Shown here: positions 11,579 to 19,743 of the stretch, one piece after another
Numbering within the stretch: position 1 is the stretch's first letter
How the letters are laid out: each line of letters starts with the position of its first letter
Assembly (NCBI GenBank): GCA_032620915.1
Contig: CP136052.1
Coordinates: forward strand, 1,402,501 to 1,466,500
Length of the DNA stretch: 64,000 bases
Source: Oscillospiraceae bacterium NTUH-002-81
GTDB taxonomy: Bacteria; Bacillota; Clostridia; Lachnospirales; Lachnospiraceae
Direction: 5' to 3'
Made by a program: the position numbers and the translations under genes
The notes under the pieces: generated by a model
Told to the model about the DNA's origin: nothing
Databases searched by the model: none
Seen by the model: the letters and a program-made list of their open reading frames with translations, nothing else

Positions 11579-12103
11579 ATGGGATTGGAAGAAAAGAAAC
11601 AGGTTCCGTTTCGGGGTACCGCTGAACAGGAACGACAGCTTTTGGATTTTATAGAAGAACACAAACAGGTGGGCGGATGCCTGATGCCGATCATGCAGAA
11701 GGCACAGGAGATTTACGGATATCTTCCGGAAGAGGTTCAGAAAATGATCGCAGACGCTATGGGGATTCCCATGGAAGAGGTGTACGGCGTATCTACCTTC
11801 TATTCCCAGTTCCATCTGATGCCAAAAGGAAAATATGAGATTTCGGTTTGCCTTGGCACAGCCTGTTATGTCAAAGGGGCAGGAGATATTTACAATAAGT
11901 TTATGGAACAGCTGGGCATCGTCGGCGGCGAGTGCACGCCGGACGGAAAGTTTTCCCTGGATGCCTGTCGATGTGTAGGCGCCTGTGGACTGGCACCGGT
12001 GGTTCTCGTAAACGATGAAGTGTACGGCCGTCTTCGGGTGGATGACGTACCGGGTATTCTTGCAAAGTATGAGACAGAGGATGAAGGAGGAGCGCAGAAA
12101 TGA
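11579..12103 (+). CDS. hndA: Hydrogenase subunit HndA-like (NuoE family, [2Fe-2S])
   Basis: A 174-residue homologue of the 24-kDa subunit of complex I (NuoE, HydC). The thioredoxin-like domain carries four Cys for one [2Fe-2S] cluster: CLGTAC (residues about 98-103) and CRCVGAC near residue 140. The N-terminal helical part contains YLPEEVQKMIA and the typical VYGVSTFYSQF. It is the first gene of a set ordered as in the HndABCD hydrogenase of Desulfovibrio fructosovorans. Its stop overlaps the start of the next gene (ATGA). Confidence 0.9.
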   Translation: MGLEEKKQVPFRGTAEQERQLLDFIEEHKQVGGCLMPIMQKAQEIYGYLPEEVQKMIADAMGIPMEEVYGVSTFYSQFHLMPKGKYEISVCLGTACYVKGAGDIYNKFMEQLGIVGGECTPDGKFSLDACRCVGACGLAPVVLVNDEVYGRLRVDDVPGILAKYETEDEGGAQK

Positions 12104-12471
12104 AATCACTGGAAGAACTAAAACAGATCCGTGACAGAGTAAAGGATCAGGTGGATATCCGGGAAGGCTCCGCCGGAAAAATCCGTGTCGTTGTGGGAAT
12201 GGCTACGTGCGGAATCGCCAGCGGCGCAAAGCCGGTTCTTTCCGCACTGGCAGACGAGGTGCAGAGACGGCATCTGAAAAACGTGATCGTGACACAGACA
12301 GGATGTATCGGGCTGTGCCAGTACGAGCCGATCGTAGAGGTGTATGAGCCGGGAAGAGGCAAGACCACCTATATCAAAATGAATGCGGAAAAAGCAAAGG
12401 AAGTTGCAGATAAGCATCTGGAGCACGGCCTGGTACTGAACAAGTACACGCTGGCTTCCGAGGGACTGTAG
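12100..12471 (+). CDS. hndB: Hydrogenase subunit HndB-like ((2Fe-2S) ferredoxin, thioredoxin fold)
   Basis: A 123-residue thioredoxin-like ferredoxin. Cys residues in VVVGMATCGIASGAK and in TQTGCIGLCQYEP match the HndB family, which in bifurcating hydrogenases is a small electron-transfer subunit between HndA and HndC. It overlaps hndA by four bases and is followed by hndC after 15 bases with a strong AAAGGGGG site. Confidence 0.88.
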   Translation: MKSLEELKQIRDRVKDQVDIREGSAGKIRVVVGMATCGIASGAKPVLSALADEVQRRHLKNVIVTQTGCIGLCQYEPIVEVYEPGRGKTTYIKMNAEKAKEVADKHLEHGLVLNKYTLASEGL

Positions 12472-12486
12472 GAAAGGGGGAATGGA

Positions 12487-14281
12487 ATGTTTCGAAGTCA
12501 TATACTGGTCTGCGGAGGTACGGGATGTACATCTGCAAAGAGTATGGAAATCATTGCACGGCTGGAAGAAGAGCTGAAGGAGCATGGACTCGACCAGGAA
12601 ATCGCCGTGGTAAAGACCGGGTGTTTTGGTCTGTGTGCCATGGGGCCGATCATGGTGGTGTACCCGGAACAGGTCTTCTACTGTATGGTAACCCCTGACG
12701 ACGTGCCGGAGATCGTGGAAGAACATCTGGTAAAGGGCCGTCCGGTACAGCGGCTGATCTACGACGAGACGCTGCGCACGGACGGGGAGACGGTTCATCT
12801 GGAGGATACAGACTTTTACCGCAAGCAGAAACGGATCGCCTTACGTAACTGCGGCGTGATCAATCCGGAAAACATCGAGGAGTACATTGCCAGAGACGGT
12901 TATGAAGCGCTGGGCAAGGTGCTGACGGAGATGACGCCGGATCAGGTCATCCAGACTATTCTGGACAGCGGCATCCGTGGACGTGGAGGTGCAGGCTTCC
13001 CCCACCGGCCTGAAATGGAAGTTCGCTTCCGGCAATCGTGGAAAAGTAGAGAAATATGTATGCTGTAATGCGGATGAAGGAGACCCAGGTGCTTTCATGG
13101 ACCGTTCGGTGCTGGAAGGTGACCCCCATGTGGTACTGGAGGCCATGGCCATCGCCGGTTATGCCATCGGTGCATCCCAGGGATTTATCTACGTGCGTGC
13201 GGAGTATCCCATCGCTGTAGAACGATTGCAGATTGCCATTGGACAGGCGCGAGAGTATGGCCTCTTAGGTAAAAATATTTTTGACACCGATTTCTGCTTT
13301 GACGTGGAGCTGCGGCTGGGTGCCGGCGCTTTCGTCTGTGGAGAAGAGACGGCCCTGATGACCTCCATCGAAGGAAAACGGGGAGAGCCCAGACCACGAC
13401 CGCCGTTCCCGGCAGTGAAGGGTCTGTTCGGCAAACCGACCATCCTGAACAACGTGGAGACCTACGCCAATATTCCACAGATCATTTTGAACGGGGCAGA
13501 CTGGTTTGCTTCCATGGGAACCGAGAAGTCCAAAGGAACGAAGGTATTCGCTCTGGGCGGCAAGATCAACAATACCGGCCTGGTGGAGATCCCCATGGGA
13601 ACGACGCTCCGGACCGTCATTGAGGAGATCGGCGGCGGTATTCCGAATGGAAAGCATTTCAAAGCGGCACAGACCGGCGGCCCGTCCGGCGGGTGTATTC
13701 CGGCCTCCCATATGGATATCCCCATCGATTATGACAACCTGATCTCCATCGGCTCCATGATGGGCTCCGGCGGACTCATTGTTATGGATGAAGATACGTG
13801 TATGGTGGATATCGCCAAGTTTTTCCTGGAATTCACGGTAGATGAATCCTGCGGCAAATGTACGCCGTGCCGGATCGGTACCAAGCGGATGTACGAGATC
13901 CTGGATAAGATCACCAAAGGAAACGGGACGCTGGAGGATATCGACGAGCTGGAAGAGCTGGCTTACTACATCAAGGACAACGCCCTGTGCGGCCTGGGAC
14001 AGACAGCGCCGAACCCGGTATTATCCACGCTCCGTTATTTCAAAGACGAGTATATCGCACACGTAACGGAAAAGAAATGTCCGGCCAAGGTATGTAAAGA
14101 CCTGCTCGTATACAAAATCGATCCTGAAAAATGTAAGGGCTGTACCCTCTGCCGCAGAGGCTGTCCGGTACAGGCCATTGAAGGTAAGGTAAAAGAACCA
14201 CACACCATCGATATCGACAAGTGTATCAAGTGCGATGCCTGCCGTTCCTGCTGCCGATTCGGCGCAATTTACAAAGATTAA
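12487..14281 (+). CDS. hndC: Hydrogenase subunit HndC-like (NuoF family flavoprotein), frameshifted
   Basis: The NAD(H)- and FMN-binding subunit of the bifurcating hydrogenase. Order of parts: N-terminal thioredoxin-like [2Fe-2S] domain ([15 protein letters not shown]), FMN site [17 protein letters not shown]-site [12 protein letters not shown], an SLBB region, the [4Fe-4S] motif [14 protein letters not shown], and two C-terminal ferredoxin motifs ([23 protein letters not shown]). The frame breaks exactly in the FMN motif, where five C (12999-13003) should be four. Corrected length is 597 residues, typical for HndC. The clean one-base fix suggests a sequence error. Confidence 0.92.
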
Positions 14282-14296
14282 GGAGGGGAGAACAGC

Positions 14297-16048
14297 ATGG
14301 GAGAGATAACAATCAAATTAAACGGCATCAAGACAACTGTCCCGGAGGGGATCACCATCCTGGAGGCGGCAGCCATGTCTCATATCCGGATCCCGACCCT
14401 CTGTTATATGAAGGATCTCAATGAGATCGGCGCCTGCCGGATCTGCGTGGTAGAGGTAAAGGGCGCCAAAACACTGGTGGCATCCTGTGTATATCCGGTC
14501 AGCGACGGCATGGAGGTGTGGACCAACACGCCGAGAGTGCGGGAATCCCGGAAAAAGACGCTGCAGCTTATTTTATCCAATCACAGAAAAGACTGTCTGG
14601 CCTGTGTGAGAAACGGCAACTGTGAGCTGATGAAGCTCTGCCGGGAGCTGGGCGTCAATACAACGGAGAAATACAACGGCAGCATGACACCGTCGGTGGT
14701 GGATGACAGTGCGGTACATATGATCCGTGACAACAGCAAATGTGTGCTGTGCAGACGCTGTACAGCCGTGTGTGCCAAGGTACAGGGCATCGGCGTCATC
14801 GGTGTCAATCACAGAGGTTTTGCCACATCCATCGGTTCCCCTTATGAAAAGGGGCTGGCAACCACAAGCTGTGTGGGCTGCGGACAGTGTATCGCCGTAT
14901 GTCCCACAGGCGCCATCACAGAGAAAGACAGTACCGGCAGAGTATTCGATGCCATTGCCGATCCCGATAAATTTGTGGCAGTGCAGACCGCACCTTCTGT
15001 CCGGGCAGCGCTGGGAGAAGAATTTGGCCTTCCTATGGGAATGCCGGTGGAGGGAAAGATGGTCACCGCCCTGCGGATGCTGGGCTTTGACAGGGTATTC
15101 GATACGGACTTCGGCGCAGACCTGACCATCATGGAAGAGGCTCACGAGTTCCTGAATCGGGTGCAGAATGACGGCGTCCTGCCCATGATCACTTCCTGTT
15201 CTCCGGGCTGGGTAAAATACTGTGAGAACTACTATCCGGATCTGATCCCGCATCTGTCCACGTGCAAATCGCCGCAGCAGATGTTCGGCGCCGTGCTGAA
15301 AACCTACTTCGCAGAGAAGCAGGGAATCGATCCCTCGGAGATCATGAGTGTCAGCATCATGCCCTGTACGGCAAAGAAAAATGAGATCGGACGGCCGCAT
15401 CAGGATGCCTCCGGTTACCCGGATGTGGACGTATCCCTGACGACGAGGGAGCTGGCCCGGATGATCCGGACCGCAGGCATTGATTTTGCCAACCTTCCTG
15501 ACGGCACCTTCGATCATCCGCTGGGAGAATCCACCGGTGCCGGTGTCATCTTCGGCGCTACCGGCGGTGTGATGGAAGCAGCGCTTCGTACCGCAGTGGA
15601 GACCCTTTCCGGTGAAGAACTGACCCACCTGGAATTCCAGGCGGTGCGGGGAACGGAAGGCATCAAGGAAGCCGAGTATGGTGCAGCCGGAAGAAAGATC
15701 CGCGTGGCAGTGGCCTCCGGTCTTTCCCATGCGAAGATCTTGCTGGATCGGGTGAAAAACAAAGAAGCCGAATACGATTTCATCGAGATCATGGGATGCC
15801 CCGGCGGCTGTGTCAACGGCGGCGGACAGCCCTTCGTATCTCCCACAGAGCGAGAACATGTGGACGTCCGGGGCCTGCGGGCAAAAGCCCTCTATACGCT
15901 GGATGCCAACATGCCGGTGCGCAAATCCCATGAGAATCCTTCGGTGAAGACCCTTTATCGGGAATATCTGGGAACGCCGGGCAGCATGATTTCCCACAAG
16001 CTGTTACATACGACTTATACACCGGGGGAAGTTCACCGGTTGAAATAA
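14297..16048 (+). CDS. hndD: [FeFe]-hydrogenase catalytic subunit HndD-like (group A)
   Basis: A 583-residue catalytic subunit that makes or consumes H2. From the N-terminus: a [2Fe-2S] domain (CYMKDLNEIGACRICVVEV), the His-Cys [4Fe-4S] ligand set (HRKDCLACVRNGNCEL), two [4Fe-4S] motifs (CVLCRRCTAVC; CVGCGQCIAVCP), then the H-cluster signatures TSCSPGWVKYCE (L1), MPCTAKKNE (L2) and EIMGCPGGCVNGGGQP (L3), and a small C-terminal domain. All active-site cysteines are present. With HndABC it should be a soluble complex that couples NADH and reduced ferredoxin oxidation to proton reduction. Maturases HydEFG are not in the window. Confidence 0.96.
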   Translation: MGEITIKLNGIKTTVPEGITILEAAAMSHIRIPTLCYMKDLNEIGACRICVVEVKGAKTLVASCVYPVSDGMEVWTNTPRVRESRKKTLQLILSNHRKDCLACVRNGNCELMKLCRELGVNTTEKYNGSMTPSVVDDSAVHMIRDNSKCVLCRRCTAVCAKVQGIGVIGVNHRGFATSIGSPYEKGLATTSCVGCGQCIAVCPTGAITEKDSTGRVFDAIADPDKFVAVQTAPSVRAALGEEFGLPMGMPVEGKMVTALRMLGFDRVFDTDFGADLTIMEEAHEFLNRVQNDGVLPMITSCSPGWVKYCENYYPDLIPHLSTCKSPQQMFGAVLKTYFAEKQGIDPSEIMSVSIMPCTAKKNEIGRPHQDASGYPDVDVSLTTRELARMIRTAGIDFANLPDGTFDHPLGESTGAGVIFGATGGVMEAALRTAVETLSGEELTHLEFQAVRGTEGIKEAEYGAAGRKIRVAVASGLSHAKILLDRVKNKEAEYDFIEIMGCPGGCVNGGGQPFVSPTEREHVDVRGLRAKALYTLDANMPVRKSHENPSVKTLYREYLGTPGSMISHKLLHTTYTPGEVHRLK

Positions 16049-16064
16049 GAAGGGAGCACTTTTT

Positions 16065-16679
16065 ATGAAGCAGTTAGAAGAAATGACCCATGAGAGAAAA
16101 GTACCGATCGGCATTTCTGCCAGACATGTGCATCTGTCAGAACAGGATTTGGAGGTACTGTTTGGCAAGGGAGCGAAGCTCACACCCTACAAGCCCCTAA
16201 GCCAGCCCGGACAGTTTGCTTCTGTAGAATGTGTGGATATCATCACCTCCAGGGGCATGCTCCGGGGCGTGCGGATCCTGGGGCCGGTGCGAAAGGAAAC
16301 CCAGGTGGAGATATCCAAGACGGACTGCTACACCCTGGGCATTGATGCACCGGTGCGGGCGTCCGGGGATATTGAAGGGACGCCGGGGGCGATCCTGCGG
16401 GGGCCGGAAGGTATCCTGCAGATTCCAAAAGGGGTAATCATTCCTGACCGCCATATTCATATGACGCCGGAGGATGCCGCGCAGTATGGTGTGAAAAACG
16501 GAGACCGGGTACACGTTCTCGTAGAAGGAGAGCGGGGCGGTATTCTGGATCGGGTGCTCATCCGGGTCAGCGAAACCAGCAGGCTGGATTTTCACGTGGA
16601 TACGGATGATGCCAATGCCTTTGACCTGCATCAGGGACAGTGGGTCAGAATTTTCAAAAGCAACCCTTATGAAAAATAG
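16065..16679 (+). CDS. pduL: PduL-type phosphate acyltransferase
   Basis: A 204-residue zinc enzyme of the PduL family, unrelated to Pta, that interconverts acyl-CoA and acyl-phosphate. The two paired-histidine motifs are visible: ISARHVHLS near residue 20 and PDRHIHMT near residue 128, with VDTDDANA near the C-terminus. The N-terminal extension before the first motif is short, unlike microcompartment-targeted forms, and no shell-protein genes lie nearby, so a cytosolic role is likely. Next to the CoA-transferase and aldehyde dehydrogenase it gives this locus a substrate-level phosphorylation outlet. Confidence 0.88.
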   Translation: MKQLEEMTHERKVPIGISARHVHLSEQDLEVLFGKGAKLTPYKPLSQPGQFASVECVDIITSRGMLRGVRILGPVRKETQVEISKTDCYTLGIDAPVRASGDIEGTPGAILRGPEGILQIPKGVIIPDRHIHMTPEDAAQYGVKNGDRVHVLVEGERGGILDRVLIRVSETSRLDFHVDTDDANAFDLHQGQWVRIFKSNPYEK

Positions 16680-16733
16680 AAGCAAAAAATAGAAGCTGCC
16701 GGAAAGTCAGCCCGGTGAAAGGAGGAATCTTCT

Positions 16734-17354
16734 ATGAAAATAGCAGTGATCGGAAAAGGAAAACAGGCGGCACATACCGCTGCGGCATTTGCACTTTGCA
16801 AAGATTGTCAGGTATTTCTTTATAATACATCCGAAGGCGTATCCCGAACGGTTGAGGGCAGAACAGAGGATGTCCTTCTGGATCGGGTGGAGCGGAAACG
16901 CCTTTCCATGGAAGAGGCCGCGCAGGCGATCACAAGACTGGTGATCTGTCCGGAGGAGACAGCGCTTTACGACTGTGACCTTGTCGTGGAGATGTCCCGG
17001 GAGTCAAGACGTGAGAGACGAAAGGAACTGAAAAAGCTGGCCGGGATCTGCAGCCCGAAAACCGTATTTGCCATTGGCACGTTTTCCCTGGATGCGGACT
17101 GGGAGCGCAGTGAGATCGGCCGTGAAGTGATTGGTATGGGATTTTTCCGGGAACGGTTCGTGTCAGATGCGGTGGAATTGATTGCCAGTGAAAAAATTCA
17201 CAGAGATCTGGTCGCAGAAACGTCCGGAATCCTGAGAAGGCTGGGAAAACGGACCATTCTGGGCCGGGATCGGGGCGGGATTTTTTACAACCGCTTTATC
17301 GCACCATTGCAATATGTGGGAGAAACTGTGTATTTTCGGGCATTTGGGAGATAG
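16734..17354 (+). CDS. 3-hydroxyacyl-CoA dehydrogenase NAD-binding domain protein, half-size
   Basis: A 206-residue protein that resembles only the N-terminal Rossmann domain of 3-hydroxyacyl-CoA dehydrogenases (IAVIGKGKQAAHTAAAFALC; YDCDLVVEMSRESRRERRKEL; GMGFFRERFV). The usual GxGxMGxGIA motif is altered to GKGKQAAHTA, and the second, helical domain that completes the active site is missing: the protein stops shortly after the FYNRFIAPLQ region where that domain begins. It has a good ribosome site (AAAGGAGG), so it is probably expressed. It may be a regulatory or remnant domain; catalytic activity is doubtful. Confidence 0.6.
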   Translation: MKIAVIGKGKQAAHTAAAFALCKDCQVFLYNTSEGVSRTVEGRTEDVLLDRVERKRLSMEEAAQAITRLVICPEETALYDCDLVVEMSRESRRERRKELKKLAGICSPKTVFAIGTFSLDADWERSEIGREVIGMGFFRERFVSDAVELIASEKIHRDLVAETSGILRRLGKRTILGRDRGGIFYNRFIAPLQYVGETVYFRAFGR

Positions 17355-17364
17355 ATGGTTATCT

Positions 17365-17397
17365 AACTTATCTATAGGTTTTCTAAGTTTCATAAGG
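17365..17397 (+). promoter_or_regulatory. Candidate regulator sites upstream of the aldehyde dehydrogenase
   Basis: AACTTATCTATAGGTTTTCT begins at 17365; a very similar sequence, AACTTATCTTACTTTCTAAA, is read on the minus strand at 18962-18982 upstream of the second response regulator. The overlapping 21 bases at 17377-17397 resemble 9948-9968. Possible binding sites for the flanking CitB-type regulators. Confidence 0.3.
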
Positions 17398-17475
17398 TTG
17401 CCATAGAGCACTGTAAAGGTTAAAATATTAACATGAAAAGCGGAAACGCAAAAAAGGAAAAGGAGAACGGAAACT

Positions 17476-18834
17476 ATGAGTACAGTAAGCGAATTAGTGA
17501 AACGCGCAAGAGCAGCACAGGCAGTGCTGGAAGGATACTCTCAGGAGCAGGTAGATACTCTGGTACGTGCCATCGGCAAATTTGTCTATGACAATGCAGA
17601 GGATCTGGCAAAGAGAGCAGTGGAAGAGTCCGGTATGGGTGTTTACGAGGATAAGGTGGCAAAATGTTATGGCAAGTCCAAGAACATCTGGAACAGCCTG
17701 AAGGGCAAGAAGTCCGTAGGTGTGATAGAAGTGAATGAAGAGACCGGTATCATGAAGGTTGGTAAGCCCAAGGGAATCGTGGCAGCAGTGACCCCGGTAA
17801 CGAACCCGGTTGTGACCCCCATGTGTAATGCCATGTTTGCCATCAAGGGCAGAAACGCCATCATCATCGCTCCGCATCCGAAGACAAAGAAGGTCAACAA
17901 ATATGTGGTTGACAGTTTCCGGGATATCCTTGTAAGCCTGGGCGCACCGGCAGATGCCATCCAGACCATTGAGGAGCCTTCTCTGGATCTGACGGATGAG
18001 CTCATGGCTTCCGTTGATGTGGTTATCGCAACCGGCGGCGGCTCCATGGTAAAAGCCGCATACTCCAGCGGAAAACCGGCACTGGGTGTTGGACCTGGTA
18101 ACGTACAGACCATTCTTGACCGCGACATTGACCTGGAGGTAGAGATCCCGAAAGTGATCGCAGGAAGAATTTTTGATAATGGGATCATCTGCTCCGGTGA
18201 GCAGAGCATCATCGCTCCCCGGGAACAGTATGACGAGATCATCGACATCTTTGTAAAGAACGGCGCATTTTATGTAGATAACGAAGAGGATCTTGCAAAA
18301 TTCCGTGAGGCGATTTTCCCTGGCGGCGGCCCCATCAGCAGAAAGGTTGTTGGTCAGAGTGTGCAGAAGGTGGCTGAACTGGCAGGTGTCAAGGTACCGG
18401 AAGGAACCAAGGTGATCATTCTGAAGGCTGACAAGCATGGCAAGGAAGAGCAGCTCTGTCGTGAGAAGATGTGCCCATGCATGGTAGCTCTGAAGTACGA
18501 TACTTTCGAGGATGCTGTACAGATCGCAAAAGACAACTTACTGTTTGAGGGCGCAGGCCATACCACATCCCTGCACTCCAACAACATGGATCATATCCGT
18601 TACGCAGGAGAGGTACTGCCCATCAGCCGTCTGATCGTGAACCAGCCGTCCTCCACAGGAGCGGGCGGAGCGCTGAACAACGGATTCTCTCCCACAACAA
18701 CACTGGGCTGCGGTTCCTGGGGCGGAAACAGTATTTCTGAGAACCTGAACTATACCCACCTGATCAATATTTCTCAGATTGGTATGCCGCATACGAGAAA
18801 AATTCCGACCGATGAGGAGATCTGGGCTGAATAA
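17476..18834 (+). CDS. CoA-acylating aldehyde dehydrogenase, SucD-like
   Basis: A 452-residue NAD(P)-dependent enzyme reducing acyl-CoA to aldehyde, or the reverse. Cys239 in NGIICSGEQS is the catalytic residue; the cofactor region is VAAVTPVTNPVVTPM with ATGGGSMVKAAYSSG. The N-terminus (AVLEGYSQEQVDTLVRAIGK) and the C-terminus (NNGFSPTTTLGCGSWGGNS) look very close to succinate-semialdehyde dehydrogenase SucD of Clostridium kluyveri, as far as I recall that sequence. The nearby Cat1-like transferase fits a succinate to succinyl-CoA to semialdehyde route, but no 4-hydroxybutyrate dehydrogenase is in view, so an acetaldehyde role is equally possible. It has its own 121-base leader. Confidence 0.85.
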   Translation: MSTVSELVKRARAAQAVLEGYSQEQVDTLVRAIGKFVYDNAEDLAKRAVEESGMGVYEDKVAKCYGKSKNIWNSLKGKKSVGVIEVNEETGIMKVGKPKGIVAAVTPVTNPVVTPMCNAMFAIKGRNAIIIAPHPKTKKVNKYVVDSFRDILVSLGAPADAIQTIEEPSLDLTDELMASVDVVIATGGGSMVKAAYSSGKPALGVGPGNVQTILDRDIDLEVEIPKVIAGRIFDNGIICSGEQSIIAPREQYDEIIDIFVKNGAFYVDNEEDLAKFREAIFPGGGPISRKVVGQSVQKVAELAGVKVPEGTKVIILKADKHGKEEQLCREKMCPCMVALKYDTFEDAVQIAKDNLLFEGAGHTTSLHSNNMDHIRYAGEVLPISRLIVNQPSSTGAGGALNNGFSPTTTLGCGSWGGNSISENLNYTHLINISQIGMPHTRKIPTDEEIWAE

Positions 18835-18904
18835 GCGTATTTGAATATGGGTAGCTTCTCTTTCGTTTGTGAGCTTTGCAATGACGGAAACGGAAGATAG
18901 GGAC

Positions 18905-18954
18905 AAAGACTGCTGCACATGGTAACTGAAGTTTCATAGCAGCAGTCTTTTTTT
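18905..18954 (+). terminator. Terminator after the aldehyde dehydrogenase gene
   Basis: AAAGACTGCTGC (18905-18916) pairs perfectly with GCAGCAGTCTTT (18939-18950), continuing into a T run. Confidence 0.88.
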
Positions 18955-19014
18955 AAAAACACTTTAGAAAGTAAGATAAGTTCTGAAGCTGTTTTAGAAA
19001 GCTGGGGTTTTACG

Positions 19015-19743
19015 ATGGATGAATATAAAGTAATGATCGTGGAGGATGATCCGATGGTGATGCAGATCCACAGCAATTATCTGGCAAGGGCAGGCGGATT
19101 TTCTGTGGCGGAGCGCGTCTCGGACGGGGAGCAGGCGCTGGCTGCGCTGAAAAAGGAACAGGTGGATCTCATCATTCTGGACGTGTTTATGCCGAAAGCG
19201 GATGGGTTTGCCGTTCTGCAGCGGATCCGGGAGGAGGGGTATGATACGGAGGTGATCATGGTGACAGCGGCCAACGACTACGCCAGCCTGAACCGGGCCA
19301 TGAAGCTGGGAGCGCTGGACTACCTGATCAAGCCCTACGACTACAGCCGCCTGGAGAAGGCACTGAAAAAATTCCGCAGAAAGATGAACCGGAAGGAAGG
19401 CGGACAGAAAGCGGTGCTGCTGGAACAGCGGGAGGTGGATCTGTTTTTCGAGGAATCTGAGCGGGAGGATGACCTGCCGAAATCCATCAACCCCAATACC
19501 ATTGAGCTGGTGCGGCGCTTTTTCAGGGAGCATGGCCGGGAGGAATACACCAGCCTGGAGGTGGCACAGGCAGTGGAGCTTTCCAGTGTGACTGCGCGGA
19601 AATATCTGAATTATCTCATTTCCCAGCAGGAACTGAAAGCAACGGTTGACTATATGACAGGCGGACGGCCATGTATTCGTTATCGCTATGTGAGCCGGAG
19701 TCTGGGAGACCGGAAAAGGAGGAGCGCATGTCCCGTAAAGTAG
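19015..19743 (+). CDS. CitB/DcuR-type response regulator (orphan paralogue)
   Basis: A 242-residue regulator with the same design as the one at 9049: VEDDPMV acidic pocket, Asp56 in LIILDVFMP, MVTAANDYASL, LIKPYDYSRLEKAL, and a C-terminal DNA-binding domain with TSLEVAQAVELSSVTARKYL and GGRPCIRYR. No kinase gene is adjacent; it may share the kinase at 8061. The ribosome site is weak. It sits just after the aldehyde dehydrogenase terminator and overlaps the next gene by 16 bases, which suggests coupled expression with the FUSC-HAD gene. Confidence 0.88.
   Translation: MDEYKVMIVEDDPMVMQIHSNYLARAGGFSVAERVSDGEQALAALKKEQVDLIILDVFMPKADGFAVLQRIREEGYDTEVIMVTAANDYASLNRAMKLGALDYLIKPYDYSRLEKALKKFRRKMNRKEGGQKAVLLEQREVDLFFEESEREDDLPKSINPNTIELVRRFFREHGREEYTSLEVAQAVELSSVTARKYLNYLISQQELKATVDYMTGGRPCIRYRYVSRSLGDRKRRSACPVK

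Noticed and set aside
12841..13068. Two separate genes in place of hndC
   Set aside because: The two parts overlap within one FMN motif, and a one-base correction yields a normal-length protein.
14573..15997. Long minus-strand open frame opposite the hydrogenase catalytic subunit
   Set aside because: Composition artefact; the plus strand carries every expected Fe-S and H-cluster motif.
16065..16679. PduL taken as a sign of a bacterial microcompartment locus
   Set aside because: No shell protein, no encapsulation-like N-terminal extension and no diol dehydratase in the window.
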